This document shows, in pieces, positions 33,290-42,712 of a stretch of 64,000 bases of DNA; the stretch's first letter is position 1, and each line of letters starts with the position of its first letter. Origin of the DNA: Pseudonocardia sp. MH-G8. GTDB taxonomy: Bacteria > Actinomycetota > Actinomycetes > Mycobacteriales > Pseudonocardiaceae. Below the pieces are notes generated by a model. That model did not search any database, was not told where the DNA came from, and saw only the letters and a list, made by a program, of their open reading frames with translations. A program made the position numbers and the translations under genes. The stretch lies in NCBI RefSeq assembly GCF_002262885.1, contig NZ_NKYF01000031.1:57527-121526 (forward strand). Reading direction: 5' to 3'.

Positions 33290-33336
33290 GGCACGCAGTC
33301 TCCCTCGCGTGGCCGACCGGCAGTAGGCCCAACGGC

Positions 33337-34683
33337 CTACGGCGCCTGCCGCGGCCAGGACCGCCGGGCCAGCCACAGCAACCCGATCAGCAGCACGGTG
33401 AACCAGACGTAGGTGCCGTCCACCACCTGCTGCAGCGGTGTCCAGGTGAGCTCCTGCTCGCCCCCGCGGGGGTGGACGTGCTGGTGCGGCGCGATCACGA
33501 ACACGGCGGCCGTGGCCAGCGTGACCGCCGTCCACGCGGCCGACCGCTTCGCCCACGCGGTGGCTGCGGCCACGAGCAACGCGGGCGCCACCCACACCCA
33601 GTGGTGCGACCAGGACGTCGGGGAGACCAGCAGCGCGACACCGGCGAGCGTGACGAGGGCCAGCGGAGCGGGTGCGCGCCGGATCGCGGGCGCGGCCAGG
33701 GCCAGCAACCCGATCGACAGCAGCAGCCACACCACCGTGCGCAGCGAGCCCTCCATCCCCGCGCGCACCAGGACCGCCTCGAACGTCTGGTTGGTGAAGA
33801 ACGGCGACCCGCTGACCCCGCCCGCCGGGTCGGACCAGAACGTCCACGACGGTCCCGGCGCCGCGACGAGCCCGATCCCCGTGGCCAGGATCCCCGAGAT
33901 CATCGCGGTGGCGGCGGAGCGGTAGTCCCGGCGCAGCAGGAAGAACAGCACGAACGCCGCGGGGGTCAGCTTGATCGCCGCGGCGATGCCGATGAGCATG
34001 CCGCGCGGCCACTTCGGGTGCGGCGCGAGGCAGTCGAGGGCGACCAGCGCCATGAGCACGAGGTTGATCTGGCCGAACTCGAGGGTCTGGAGCACCGGCT
34101 CCAGCCCCAGCGCCGGGCGGCCCTCGAGGGGCACGTCGAAGTCGATGCCCTTGCCCGGCTCGACCGCCAGCGCGAGCGGCAACGCCAGCGATGCCACCGA
34201 CAGCGCGCCTCCCCAGCCGCCGGAGGGCCACAGCCGCCGTGCGAAGACGTACAGCGTGGCGCCCAGCGACAGCGTCGACAGCCCGAGCAGCCCGACCCAC
34301 GCGAGCACCCACGGCACGACCGCCAGCGGCACCATCACCAGTGCCGCGAACGGCGGGTAGATGAACGGCAGCGTGATGTGGCCGGAGGTCTCGGGCAGGG
34401 AGCCGTACATGTCCTGCCCGGCCAGCCAGGCCTGGACGCCGAACCGGTACACCTCGAGATCGATGTGCCGGCCGCCCGTGTGCAGCACGACGCCGGTGAG
34501 GACGAGGGCCAGCAGCGGAACGGTGACCGGCAGGATGCGCGACGGCGTGCGGAGCAGCTGGAGCACCCGCAGCTCTGCCGGCGTGCGCGTCGTCGACGCG
34601 CCGGCAACCGTCACGCTGAACTCCTCCCCTGTCGCACCGCCGTTCGGCACCCGCGCGGACGCAGCGCGCCGCGCCGGTGTCAC
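33337..34683 (-). CDS. GT87 family polyprenol-phosphate mannosyltransferase
   Basis: 448 residues with about ten membrane helices. The catalytic region of GT-C family 87 is present: HIDLEVYRFGVQAWLAGQDMYG (D-x-E-VY), LPFIYPPFAALVM and FGQINLVLMALVALD. Such enzymes use polyprenyl-phosphomannose outside the membrane to extend lipomannan-type glycolipids in actinobacteria. A 50-residue basic N-terminus precedes the first helix. The long 3' gap to uvrB (78 bp) suggests separate transcription. Confidence 0.88.
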   Translation of the reverse strand: MTPARRAASARVPNGGATGEEFSVTVAGASTTRTPAELRVLQLLRTPSRILPVTVPLLALVLTGVVLHTGGRHIDLEVYRFGVQAWLAGQDMYGSLPETSGHITLPFIYPPFAALVMVPLAVVPWVLAWVGLLGLSTLSLGATLYVFARRLWPSGGWGGALSVASLALPLALAVEPGKGIDFDVPLEGRPALGLEPVLQTLEFGQINLVLMALVALDCLAPHPKWPRGMLIGIAAAIKLTPAAFVLFFLLRRDYRSAATAMISGILATGIGLVAAPGPSWTFWSDPAGGVSGSPFFTNQTFEAVLVRAGMEGSLRTVVWLLLSIGLLALAAPAIRRAPAPLALVTLAGVALLVSPTSWSHHWVWVAPALLVAAATAWAKRSAAWTAVTLATAAVFVIAPHQHVHPRGGEQELTWTPLQQVVDGTYVWFTVLLIGLLWLARRSWPRQAP

Positions 34684-34761
34684 CCCCGTGGCTCCCCGCC
34701 ACGGTAACCCGACCGTGGCCCACGTGACGTCCCGCCCCTGCCGCTGCGCGGGCGACAGGGC

Positions 34762-36942
34762 TCAGCGGATGCCTGCCGCGTCCATCCCCCGCAGCTCCTT
34801 CTTGAGGTCGGCGATCTCGTCACGCAGCCGGGCGGCCAGCTCGAACTGCAGGTCGCGGGCCGCGCCGAGCATCTGGTCGGACAGCTGCTGGACGAGGTCG
34901 GCCAGCTCGGCGCGGGGCATGTTCGCGGTGTCGCGACCGGCGACGATGCCGGAGCTCGCCGACGGGGCGCGGCCCGGCTCGCCCGCGGCGCGCTTGCCCC
35001 GGGACTGGTTGCGCCCCGAGCCACCGACCGGGACCTCCTCTGCCTCCCGGTAGACCTGGTCGAGGATGTCGGCGATCTTCTTCCGCAGCGGTTGCGGGTC
35101 GAGGCCGTGGGCCTCGTTGTAGGCGACCTGCTTGGCGCGGCGGCGGTCGGTCTCGTCGATGGCGTACTGCATCGAATCGGTGACCTTGTCGGCGTACATG
35201 TGCACCTCGCCCGACACGTTGCGAGCGGCGCGACCGATCGTCTGGATCAGCGACGTGCCCGAGCGGAGGAAGCCCTCCTTGTCGGCGTCGAGGATCGCGA
35301 CGAGCGACACCTCCGGCAGGTCGAGACCCTCGCGGAGCAGGTTGATGCCCACGAGCACGTCGAACTCGCCGAGCCGCAGCTGGCGCAGCAGCTCGACCCG
35401 GCGCAGCGTGTCGACCTCGGAGTGCAGGTAGCGCACCCGGATGCCGAGCTCGAGCAGGTAGTCGGTGAGGTCCTCGGCCATCTTCTTGGTGAGCGTGGTG
35501 ACCAGCACCCGCTCGTCGCGCTCACTGCGCTCCCGGATCTCGTGCACCAGGTCGTCGATCTGGCCCTTGGTGGGCTTGACCACGATCTGCGGATCGACGA
35601 GGCCGGTGGGCCGGATGACCTGCTCGACGAACTCGCCCCCGGTACGGGAGAGCTCGTACGGGCCGGGGGTGGCCGACAGGTAGATCGTCTGGCCGATCCG
35701 GTCGGCGAACTCCTCCCACGTGAGCGGCCGGTTGTCGACGGCCGACGGCAACCGGAACCCGAAGTCGACGAGGTTGCGCTTGCGGGACATGTCGCCCTCG
35801 AACATGCCGCCGATCTGCGGGACCGTCTGGTGCGACTCGTCGATGACCAGCAGGAAATCGTCGGGGAAGTAGTCGATGAGCGTGGCCGGCGCCGAGCCGG
35901 ACCCGCGGCCGTCGATGTGGCGCGAGTAGTTCTCGATGCCGGAGCAGAACCCGACCTGCCGGATCATCTCGATGTCGTACTGGGTGCGCATGCGCAGGCG
36001 CTGGGCCTCGAGCATCTTGCCCTGGCGCTCGAACTCGGCCAGCCGCTCCTCCAGCTCGGCCTCGATGTCCTGGACGGCCCGCTCCATCCGCTCCGGTCCG
36101 GCGACGTAGTGCGTGGCCGGGAAGATGCGGACATCCTCGACCTGGCGGATGACGTCGCCGGTGAGCGGGTGCAGGTAGTAGAGAGACTCGATCTCGTCGC
36201 CGAAGAACTCGATGCGGATCGCGAGCTCCTCGTACGCCGGGATGATCTCGACGGTGTCGCCGCGGACCCGGAACGTGCCACGGTTGAACGCCAGGTCGTT
36301 GCGGGTGTACTGCACGTCGACCAGGGCGCGCAGCAGCGCGTCGCGCTCCACGTTGCCGCCCACCTCGAGGGTGACGGACCGGTCGAGGTAGGACTGCGGC
36401 GTGCCCAGGCCGTAGATGCACGACACGGAGGCGACCACCACGACGTCGCGCCGCGACAGCAGGTTGCTCGTGGCCGAGTGGCGCAGCCGCTCGACGTCCT
36501 GGTTGATCGAGGAGTCCTTCTCGATGTAGGTGTCGGTCTGCGCGATGTACGCCTCGGGCTGGTAGTAGTCGTAGTACGAGACGAAGTACTCGACCGCGTT
36601 GTGCGGCAACATCTCGCGCAGCTCGTTGGCCAGCTGGGCGGCGAGGGTCTTGTTGGGCGCCATCACCAGGGTGGGGCGCTGCACGCGCTCGATCAGCCAC
36701 GCGGTGGTGGCCGACTTGCCGGTGCCCGTGGCCCCGAGCAGCACGACGTCCTGCTCGCCGGACGTGATCCGGCGTTCCAACTCCTCGATGGCCGCCGGCT
36801 GGTCACCGGCGGGCTGGTAGGGGCTGACCACCTCGAAACGGCCGCCCGTGCGGGGGATCTCCCCGACGGGGCGGAACTCCGAGTGCGCCACCGGCACGTC
36901 CGGGACCGCCGCGCTGCCGGGAACCTCAGTCGCGAATGCCAC
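34762..36942 (-). CDS. uvrB: excinuclease ABC subunit B
   Basis: 726 residues from a GTG at 36942. Helicase motif I GATGTGKS, the damage-probing beta-hairpin (YFVSYYDYYQPEAYIA), motif II VIDESHQT, motif VI QTIGRAARN, and a C-terminal UVR motif (ARLRDEIADLKKELRGMDA) that contacts UvrC. This is the damage-verification subunit of nucleotide excision repair. The family's usual start lies about 45 residues before the P-loop; the longer frame to 37203 has an unrelated N-terminus and was not used. Confidence 0.97.
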   Translation of the reverse strand: MAFATEVPGSAAVPDVPVAHSEFRPVGEIPRTGGRFEVVSPYQPAGDQPAAIEELERRITSGEQDVVLLGATGTGKSATTAWLIERVQRPTLVMAPNKTLAAQLANELREMLPHNAVEYFVSYYDYYQPEAYIAQTDTYIEKDSSINQDVERLRHSATSNLLSRRDVVVVASVSCIYGLGTPQSYLDRSVTLEVGGNVERDALLRALVDVQYTRNDLAFNRGTFRVRGDTVEIIPAYEELAIRIEFFGDEIESLYYLHPLTGDVIRQVEDVRIFPATHYVAGPERMERAVQDIEAELEERLAEFERQGKMLEAQRLRMRTQYDIEMIRQVGFCSGIENYSRHIDGRGSGSAPATLIDYFPDDFLLVIDESHQTVPQIGGMFEGDMSRKRNLVDFGFRLPSAVDNRPLTWEEFADRIGQTIYLSATPGPYELSRTGGEFVEQVIRPTGLVDPQIVVKPTKGQIDDLVHEIRERSERDERVLVTTLTKKMAEDLTDYLLELGIRVRYLHSEVDTLRRVELLRQLRLGEFDVLVGINLLREGLDLPEVSLVAILDADKEGFLRSGTSLIQTIGRAARNVSGEVHMYADKVTDSMQYAIDETDRRRAKQVAYNEAHGLDPQPLRKKIADILDQVYREAEEVPVGGSGRNQSRGKRAAGEPGRAPSASSGIVAGRDTANMPRAELADLVQQLSDQMLGAARDLQFELAARLRDEIADLKKELRGMDAAGIR

Positions 36943-37012
36943 GTGTCCAGGGTACGAGCCCGCACCGACAACTCCGGGCGCGCACGGGCCGCGGCTGGCA
37001 GCATCGGCTTCC

Positions 37013-37534
37013 GTGCACCCGCCGAAGATCGCGACCTTCGACGTCCCCGCCCGCGTCAACACCGACACCAAGGGCGTCGAGCGCGCCGTGGACGAGTACC
37101 GGGAAGCCCCGTTCGGGCTGTACATGAGCCGCCCGATGGTCGGCCGGCCCTCGGCGCACTGGGTCCAGTGCTGGCTGCTGCCCGAGCTCGGGCTGTGCGT
37201 CACGGACTGGTGGTGGAACCCCGGCCACGCCCGCGACCAGGACTTCTACCTCGACGTCTGCGACATCCGCCGCGACGGCGACCGCTGGATGCTCACCGAC
37301 CACTACCTGGACGTCGTCGTGCGCAACCGCCGCGACGCGACCGTGATCGACGTGGACGAGTTCGTGGCCGCCGTGGCGCTGGGCCTGCTGGCCCCGGCCG
37401 CCGCCGAGACGGCGATGCACACCGCGTACCGGGCCGTGGACGGGCTGGCGACCCACGGCCACGACCTCGACGCCTGGCTCGCGACGCTGAGCATCACGCT
37501 GACGTGGAAGGAGCGGCCGGCGAACGAGGCGTGA
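37013..37534 (+). CDS. DUF402 family protein
   Basis: 173 residues from a GTG at 37013. The DUF402 features are CWLLPELGLCVTDWWWNPGHARDQDFYLDV and HYLDVVVRNRRDATVIDVDEF, containing conserved acidic residues that bind metal in characterised nucleotide-hydrolysing members. It is divergent from uvrB (70 bp apart). The same arrangement beside uvrB and coaE occurs in mycobacteria (Rv1632c region as I recall). Enzymatic role here is inference. Confidence 0.82.
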   Translation: MHPPKIATFDVPARVNTDTKGVERAVDEYREAPFGLYMSRPMVGRPSAHWVQCWLLPELGLCVTDWWWNPGHARDQDFYLDVCDIRRDGDRWMLTDHYLDVVVRNRRDATVIDVDEFVAAVALGLLAPAAAETAMHTAYRAVDGLATHGHDLDAWLATLSITLTWKERPANEA

Positions 37535-37553
37535 CCGCTCCGATCCGGCACGG

Positions 37554-38339
37554 TCACGTCACGGGCGCGCTGGAGGTGGGCCCGTCCGCGGACGGGCTGG
37601 CGCTGGCCGTCGGGGTGCCGTCGCCGTCGCCGTCGCCCTCGTCATTGCCGCCGCCGGTGTCACCGCCGCCCGTGTCACCGCCGCCGGTGTCACCACCGCC
37701 CGTGTCACCACCGCCCGTGTCACCACCACCGGTGTCACCACCACCGGTGTCACCGCCGCCCGTGTCACCACCACCGGTGTCACCACCGCCCGTGTCACCG
37801 CCGTCGTTGTCGCCGTCGTTGTCGCCGTTGTTCTCCTCGCCCTCCGAATCGTCATCCGAGCGCGACGTCGGCGGCGTCTTGGTCGGGGTGCGAGTCTCGG
37901 GCGGCGGCTCAGCAGCAGGTGGTGGCGGAAGAACCGGCCGCGGAGGCGGCGGGAGTTGGACGTGATCGGTCGTTGGGCGGGGAGCCCGCTCCGTCACCGC
38001 AGGCGGCTCCTCCTCGACCGGCGTCGGCGGCGCCTCCTCGACGACCGAGCTCGACGTCGGGGGTTCGGTGGACCGGCGGGACTCCGACCGCGCGGCACCC
38101 GCCGAGATCGATGCCGCGGTATTGACCTCCGGGGGCGGGGGCGCCGTGAGCTGCGCGATCGCCGTGGTGGCGCTGAGGGCGCCGACCGTGAGCACCGCGG
38201 CCGCCGCGGCGGTGCTGGCGCGGCTGAGCGTGCCGGCACGCCGGATCACCGTGTCCACCGCGGGCAGCGTGACCGCTGCCGAGAGCTCGTCGTCGAGCCT
38301 TCGCAGCTCGTCCGTCACCCGCTCGAAGCCGTCCGTCAC
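37554..38339 (-). CDS. putative anti-sigma-like membrane protein with GGDTG repeats
   Basis: 261 residues. A ~40-residue cytosolic N-terminus (TDELRRLDDELSAAVTLP), one membrane helix (TAAAAAVLTVGALSATTAIA), then a long exterior part rich in Pro, Thr, Ser and Glu ending in ten GGDTG repeats. The GTG start overlaps the stop of the ECF sigma gene (GTGA), so the two proteins are made together. This layout suggests a membrane tether or anti-sigma factor, although no zinc-binding HxxxCxxC motif is visible. Confidence in the gene is high; in the role, low. Confidence 0.7.
   Translation of the reverse strand: MTDGFERVTDELRRLDDELSAAVTLPAVDTVIRRAGTLSRASTAAAAAVLTVGALSATTAIAQLTAPPPPEVNTAASISAGAARSESRRSTEPPTSSSVVEEAPPTPVEEEPPAVTERAPRPTTDHVQLPPPPRPVLPPPPAAEPPPETRTPTKTPPTSRSDDDSEGEENNGDNDGDNDGGDTGGGDTGGGDTGGGDTGGGDTGGGDTGGGDTGGGDTGGGDTGGGDTGGGNDEGDGDGDGTPTASASPSADGPTSSAPVT
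37651..37800 (-). repeat. ten tandem 15-bp repeats within the anti-sigma-like gene
   Basis: Ten in-frame copies of a 15-bp unit of the form GGTGACACSGGYGGY on the coding strand, encoding GGDTG each time. The third-base positions vary between copies, which shows selection for the peptide rather than recent slippage only. Confidence 0.9.
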
Positions 38340-39142
38340 CGGCGCTCTCCCTCGTCGTCACGGCCGTCGGCCTCATAGGTGCCCGCGGGCCCGTAGCTCT
38401 CGGCGGCCCCGTAGGAGCCCGAGCCGGGGCCGTCGAGGCCGTAGCCCTCGGCGTAGCCCCCGCGTGAAGCCTCGTAGCCGGGATCGTCGCCGCGGTGGTC
38501 GGAATCGCCGGCTCCCCCGAGCACATCCTGCAGCACGTCGGCCATGCCCTCGGTGACGACATGCCGGGCGCGCGAGAGCCGGGCCTGCACGAGCGTCACC
38601 GACGCCTGCTCGATCGCCGCGATCTCCTCGACGGAGGCGTCCGCCATGTGGAACAGGACGACGGCGCGCCGCTCCGCGGGCGAGAGCCTGCCGAGGGCCG
38701 CCAGCAGGGCACGGGTGCGGGCGTCGGCGCCCGTGCCGATCGCACGGCGGCGACGGGAGAACCACCGCCGCCAGGTCCGGATCGTCGACCGGACGGCCAC
38801 GCGGCGGATCCACGCGCTCGGGTCGGGCGTGCGACCGATCGCCACCCAGCTGCGCCACGCCCGCGAGTAGGCGTCCTGCACCACGTCGTGCGCCTCGCCC
38901 GGATCGAGCGTGATCGCGTACAGCTGCGCGACGAGGCGCTGGTAGTTGGCCTCGAGGTGCGCCCCGAAATCGACGCGCAACTCCGCGGGTGTGCCGCCGA
39001 AGGGCTGGCGCACCTCGTCGTCGCCGGTTGCCGGCGACCCCTCTGCGTCATCGCGCAGGGCGTCGTCGGGATCCGCGCGATGATCCACCGCTGCGCTCAC
39101 CCCACGCCCCTCACTCGAACGGAGATCGCTCTGTCCCCCCAT
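38336..39142 (-). CDS. ECF-type RNA polymerase sigma factor with glycine/tyrosine-rich tail
   Basis: 268 residues. Region 2 (FGAHLEANYQRLVAQLYAITLD, VVQDAYSRAWRSW) and region 4 (RLSPAERRAVVLFHMADASVEEIAAI, VTLVQARLSRARHVV) are intact. The first ~55 residues are an acidic extension and the last ~60 are a Gly/Tyr/Ser-rich, disordered tail (SGSYGAAESYGPAGTY). It is coupled to the downstream membrane protein by a GTGA overlap, implying a sigma factor controlled at the membrane. Targets unknown. Confidence 0.85.
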   Translation of the reverse strand: MGGQSDLRSSEGRGVSAAVDHRADPDDALRDDAEGSPATGDDEVRQPFGGTPAELRVDFGAHLEANYQRLVAQLYAITLDPGEAHDVVQDAYSRAWRSWVAIGRTPDPSAWIRRVAVRSTIRTWRRWFSRRRRAIGTGADARTRALLAALGRLSPAERRAVVLFHMADASVEEIAAIEQASVTLVQARLSRARHVVTEGMADVLQDVLGGAGDSDHRGDDPGYEASRGGYAEGYGLDGPGSGSYGAAESYGPAGTYEADGRDDEGERR

Positions 39143-39182
39143 CGCGGGGCTACTCCGGTCCGTTACCGGATGTGTCGTCCGT

Positions 39183-40379
39183 TCAGTCCAACGACGGGAC
39201 CCATGCGGAAGTTGCGGCCCATGCTTGCGCCCGGGTCAGCGCAGCGTCGAACCACGGCTCCTCGAACGCGGCGTACCGGCCCGCGTCGAGGTCAGCGGCG
39301 TAGCGTGCCGCCGCCTCGCGCTCGACACCGAGGTACTCGTCACGGGCGGCGGCGTCGGCCCGCAACCAGTCGCGGAGCAGCAGCGCGCAGCGCCATCCGG
39401 GGGTACCGACCTGCCGGACGTGCAGGTGGACGGCGCGCCCGGGGTCGGCCGTTCCGTGCAACCGCTTCGGCCACACGGGTGCGCCGGGTGGCGTCGGGTT
39501 GTCGTGGTCGATGTCGGGGCGCCACGGGAAACCCGCGTCCTGCAGGGCGTCACGCACCGCGTCGGCGTCGGCGAGCGACTCGACCCCGAGCTGGAGGTCG
39601 ATCACGTCCGTGGCGGGCAGGCCGGGCACCGCCGTGGAACCGGTGTGGGCCACGCCTCGCCCCCGCTCCCCTGCCGCCGCCGCGACCCGCGCCCGCAACC
39701 GCGCAGCCTGCTCGGCCCAACCCGGGTCCGGCGCCACGAGCCGGGGCGCGCCCGCGGGGACGATCCGCCGCTCCCGCAGGTTCGCCTCGAAGGGCACGAG
39801 ACGCCGCTCCCAGAGCTCGTCGACCGTCGCGTCGAGGTCGCCGGGAGCGCGGCCGTTGTCCAGCCAGACGTCGGCAGCCGCGCGCCGGGCGGCGTCGTCG
39901 GCCTGGGCGGCGATCCGTGCCCGGGCATCCGCCTCGGACATCCCGCGCAGCCGCACCAGCCGGCGCACACGTTCCTCCGCCTCGGCGTGCACGACCACGA
40001 CCAGCGGGAACCGCGGCGCCATCCCGTTCTCGACGAGGAGCGGGACGTCCTGCACGACCACGGCGTCCGGGGCCGCGGTGGCGATCAGCTCGTCGGACCG
40101 GGCACGGACCCGGGGGTGGACGATCGCGTTGAGCCGCTCGCGCGCGGCCGGATCGCCGAACACGACACCCGCCAGTGCCGGACGGTCCAGGGCACCGTCG
40201 GCGTCGAGGACCTCGGCGCCGAAGGCCGCGACCACCTCGGCCAGCCCGTCCGTGCCGGGCGCGACGACCTCGCGGGCCAGCGCGTCCGAGTCGACGAGCA
40301 CCGCGCCATGTGCGACGAGGCGACGGGCGACCGTCGACTTGCCCGACCCGATCCCCCCGGTGAGCCCCACCCGCAGCAC
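39183..40379 (-). CDS. coaE: dephospho-CoA kinase fused to a GrpB (UPF0157) domain
   Basis: 398 residues. Residues 1-200 are CoaE with P-loop GLTGGIGSGKST (K14), VDSDALAREV and QDVPLLVENGM; it phosphorylates dephospho-CoA in the last step of CoA synthesis. Residues ~215-390 are a GrpB/UPF0157 domain with ARVAAAAGERGRGVAHTGST and DVIDLQLGV, the nucleotidyltransferase-like fold. The same fusion occurs in M. tuberculosis CoaE. It is downstream of rpsA, with one lipoprotein gene between. Confidence 0.95.
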   Translation of the reverse strand: MLRVGLTGGIGSGKSTVARRLVAHGAVLVDSDALAREVVAPGTDGLAEVVAAFGAEVLDADGALDRPALAGVVFGDPAARERLNAIVHPRVRARSDELIATAAPDAVVVQDVPLLVENGMAPRFPLVVVVHAEAEERVRRLVRLRGMSEADARARIAAQADDAARRAAADVWLDNGRAPGDLDATVDELWERRLVPFEANLRERRIVPAGAPRLVAPDPGWAEQAARLRARVAAAAGERGRGVAHTGSTAVPGLPATDVIDLQLGVESLADADAVRDALQDAGFPWRPDIDHDNPTPPGAPVWPKRLHGTADPGRAVHLHVRQVGTPGWRCALLLRDWLRADAAARDEYLGVEREAAARYAADLDAGRYAAFEEPWFDAALTRAQAWAATSAWVPSLD

Positions 40380-40397
40380 GGCGTCACGCTACTCCGA

Positions 40398-41093
40398 TCA
40401 GCGGACGGCGCCTGCCTGGGGCACCGGTTCCGGCAGGCCGCTCGGCAGCTCGACCGTGACGGCGGGCAGGACGCGCAGTGCGAGATCGATGAGCACGTCA
40501 CGAGGGCTGCGGTCGCCCGGCAGCGGCTGTTCCGGCAGCACGAGGCTGAGGTTGCTGGTGGCGTGGGCGACCATCAGCACCGCCTCGTCGCCCTTCTCGA
40601 ACAGGGAGGCGAGGGCGGAGCCGAGCGCCACCTCGCTGCGCTCACCCGATTCCGCCTCGGCGTTGACACGCCACTGGTCGGTGGCGGCGCCCTCGTCCCG
40701 GTAGGCGGTGGCGTTGATGACCAGGAGCGAGCGGCTCGGCCCGCCGTTGCGGCTGTAGGAGCAGGAGACGCGTTCGGTGCGCCCGACCGAGGGTTGGGCC
40801 ACGCCGATCGTGGTGCGCAGCTTCACCGACCCGAGCGGAAGCCCCAGCAACGCCTCCAGATCGGCCGCGGCGAGGATCTCGCCGCAGTCGTCCGGGACGA
40901 CGTCCCCCGCGTCGGCGGGGTCGGCCGACGGTCCGCCGTCGCGCGCCGGCACCGGGAACGTCGGGACAGCGGTGGGCTCCTCCGACGATGAGCCGCACGC
41001 GGCGACCACGACGGCCAGGACCGCTGCGAGCACGACGGCCAGGATCATCCGCGTGACGTGCGGGGCGACCACGTGACCTCCCGCCCTGCGCAT
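40398..41093 (-). CDS. lipoprotein of unknown function
   Basis: 231 residues from the ATG at 41093. Signal VTRMILAVVLAAVLAVVVAAC with lipobox VVAAC, then a Ser/Pro-rich linker and a ~170-residue domain with cysteines in DDCGEIL and VSCSYS, resembling the DUF3558-type actinobacterial lipoproteins (assignment tentative). It lies between rpsA and coaE on the same strand. Confidence 0.72.
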   Translation of the reverse strand: MRRAGGHVVAPHVTRMILAVVLAAVLAVVVAACGSSSEEPTAVPTFPVPARDGGPSADPADAGDVVPDDCGEILAAADLEALLGLPLGSVKLRTTIGVAQPSVGRTERVSCSYSRNGGPSRSLLVINATAYRDEGAATDQWRVNAEAESGERSEVALGSALASLFEKGDEAVLMVAHATSNLSLVLPEQPLPGDRSPRDVLIDLALRVLPAVTVELPSGLPEPVPQAGAVR

Positions 41094-41180
41094 GGCTCCA
41101 CGGTAGATCGGAACGCTCGCGATATCACCCGACGCGCCCGGCCCCTCACCGAACCGTGACAATCCTGACCCCGGACGCCG

Positions 41181-41215
41181 GACGGCCCCGGCGACCAGTG
41201 GTCGCCGGGGCCGTC
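41181..41215 (-). terminator. rpsA terminator hairpin
   Basis: GACGGCCCCGGCGAC (41181-41195), five-base loop, GTCGCCGGGGCCGTC (41201-41215): a perfect 15-bp stem starting 22 bp after the rpsA stop. No T-run follows, as is common in actinobacteria. Confidence 0.8.
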
Positions 41216-41236
41216 GGATCGATCAGCGCGGGTTGC

Positions 41237-42712
41237 TCAGGCCCCGCCGGACAGCTTCTCCCGCAGCGCGGCCAGCTGCTCGTCGCTGGCGAGCGAGCCA
41301 CCGGTCTGCGCCGGGGCCGCCTCTCCACCGGACGAGTAGTTGGCACCGCCGCTGCCGCCGTCGGCAGCCGCCTCCGCCTCCGCCTCGGCGGTCTTGCGGA
41401 TCTGCGCGATGTGCTGCTCGAAGCGGGTGTGCGCCTCGGCGTACTGCTTCTCCCAGGCCTCGCGCTGGGTGTCGAACCCTTCCTGCCACTCGCCGGTCTC
41501 GGCGTCGAAGCCCTCGGGGTAGATGTAGTTCCCCTGGTCGTCGTACTCCGCGGCCATGCCGTAGCGGGTGGGGTCGAACTCGGTGTCGACCGTCATGCCC
41601 TCGTTGGCCTGCTTGAGCGACAGCGAGATGCGGCGCCGGTCGAGGTCGATGTCGATGACCTTGACCATGCAGTCGTCGCCGACCTGCACGACCTGCTCCG
41701 GGATCTCCACGTGGCGCTCGGCCAGCTCGGAGATGTGCACCAGGCCCTCGATGCCCTCCTCGACGCGCACGAACGCACCGAACGGGACGAGCTTGGTGAC
41801 CTTGCCCGGCACGATCTGCCCGATCGCGTGGGTGCGGGCGTACAGGCGCCACGGGTCTTCCTGCGTGGCCTTGAGGGACAGCGAGACGCGCTCGCGGTCC
41901 ATCTCCACGGACAGGACCTCGACCGTGACCTCCTGGCCGACCTCGACGACCTCGCTCGGGTGGTCGATGTGCTTCCAGGACAGCTCGGAGACGTGCACCA
42001 GGCCGTCGACCCCGCCCAGGTCGACGAACGCACCGAAGTTGACCACCGAGGAGACCACGCCCTTGCGGACCTGGCCCTGCTTGAGCTGGTTGAGGAACTC
42101 GCTGCGGACCTCGGACTGGGTCTGCTCCAGCCAGGCGCGGCGCGACAGGACCACGTTGTTGCGGTTCTTGTCGAGCTCGATGATCTTGGCCTCGATCTTG
42201 CGGCCGACGTACGGCTGCAGATCGCGGACGCGGCGCATCTCGACCAGCGAGGCCGGGAGGAAGCCACGGAGCCCGATGTCGAGGATCAGGCCGCCCTTGA
42301 CGACCTCGATGACGGTGCCCTCGACCGGCTCGTCGGCCTCCTTGAGCGCCTCGATCGTGCCCCAGGCGCGCTCGTACTGAGCGCGCTTCTTGGACAGGAT
42401 CAGCCGGCCCTCCTTGTCCTCCTTCTGGAGGACGAGGGCCTCGACGAACTCACCGACCGACACGACCTCCGCCGGATCGACGTCGTGCTTGATCGAGAGC
42501 TCCCGCGAGGGGATGACGCCCTCGGTCTTGTAACCGATGTCGAGCAGGACCTCGTCGCGATCGACCTTGACGATGGTGCCTTCGACGATGTCGCCATCGT
42601 TGAAGTACTTGATCGTCAGGTCGATGGCGGCGAGGAAATCCTCCTCCGACCCGATGTCGTTGACGGCGACCTGCGGCGTTGTGGTCGGGGCGGCGGTGGT
42701 GTCGGTGGACAT
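41237..42712 (-). CDS. rpsA: 30S ribosomal protein S1
   Basis: 491 residues with four S1 (OB-fold) domains beginning near residues 36, 122, 208 and 293 (each ending in a '.SLK' or '.LSKK/RR' motif, for example VVLSRRAW, VSLSLKAT, ISLSLKQA), the actinobacterial form. A ~100-residue acidic, Ala/Glu-rich tail follows (WEKQYAEAHTRFEQHIAQIR). S1 brings mRNA to the ribosome and in some actinobacteria binds other RNAs. The ATG lies at 42712 after a leader of about 170 nt. Confidence 0.97.
   Translation of the reverse strand: MSTDTTAAPTTTPQVAVNDIGSEEDFLAAIDLTIKYFNDGDIVEGTIVKVDRDEVLLDIGYKTEGVIPSRELSIKHDVDPAEVVSVGEFVEALVLQKEDKEGRLILSKKRAQYERAWGTIEALKEADEPVEGTVIEVVKGGLILDIGLRGFLPASLVEMRRVRDLQPYVGRKIEAKIIELDKNRNNVVLSRRAWLEQTQSEVRSEFLNQLKQGQVRKGVVSSVVNFGAFVDLGGVDGLVHVSELSWKHIDHPSEVVEVGQEVTVEVLSVEMDRERVSLSLKATQEDPWRLYARTHAIGQIVPGKVTKLVPFGAFVRVEEGIEGLVHISELAERHVEIPEQVVQVGDDCMVKVIDIDLDRRRISLSLKQANEGMTVDTEFDPTRYGMAAEYDDQGNYIYPEGFDAETGEWQEGFDTQREAWEKQYAEAHTRFEQHIAQIRKTAEAEAEAAADGGSGGANYSSGGEAAPAQTGGSLASDEQLAALREKLSGGA

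Noticed and set aside
34762..37203. Longer UvrB starting at 37203
   Set aside because: The extra 87 residues are Ser/Pro-rich, overlap the divergent DUF402 gene and are not part of UvrB; GTG 36942 gives the family's normal N-terminus.
37651..37800. CRISPR-like array of short repeats
   Set aside because: Repeats are 15 bp, contiguous, in frame and encode GGDTG; there are no unique spacers.
35092..37965. 957-codon plus-strand frame across uvrB
   Set aside because: Antisense to uvrB; composition is Val/Asp/Arg/Leu-rich and repetitive and no family fits.
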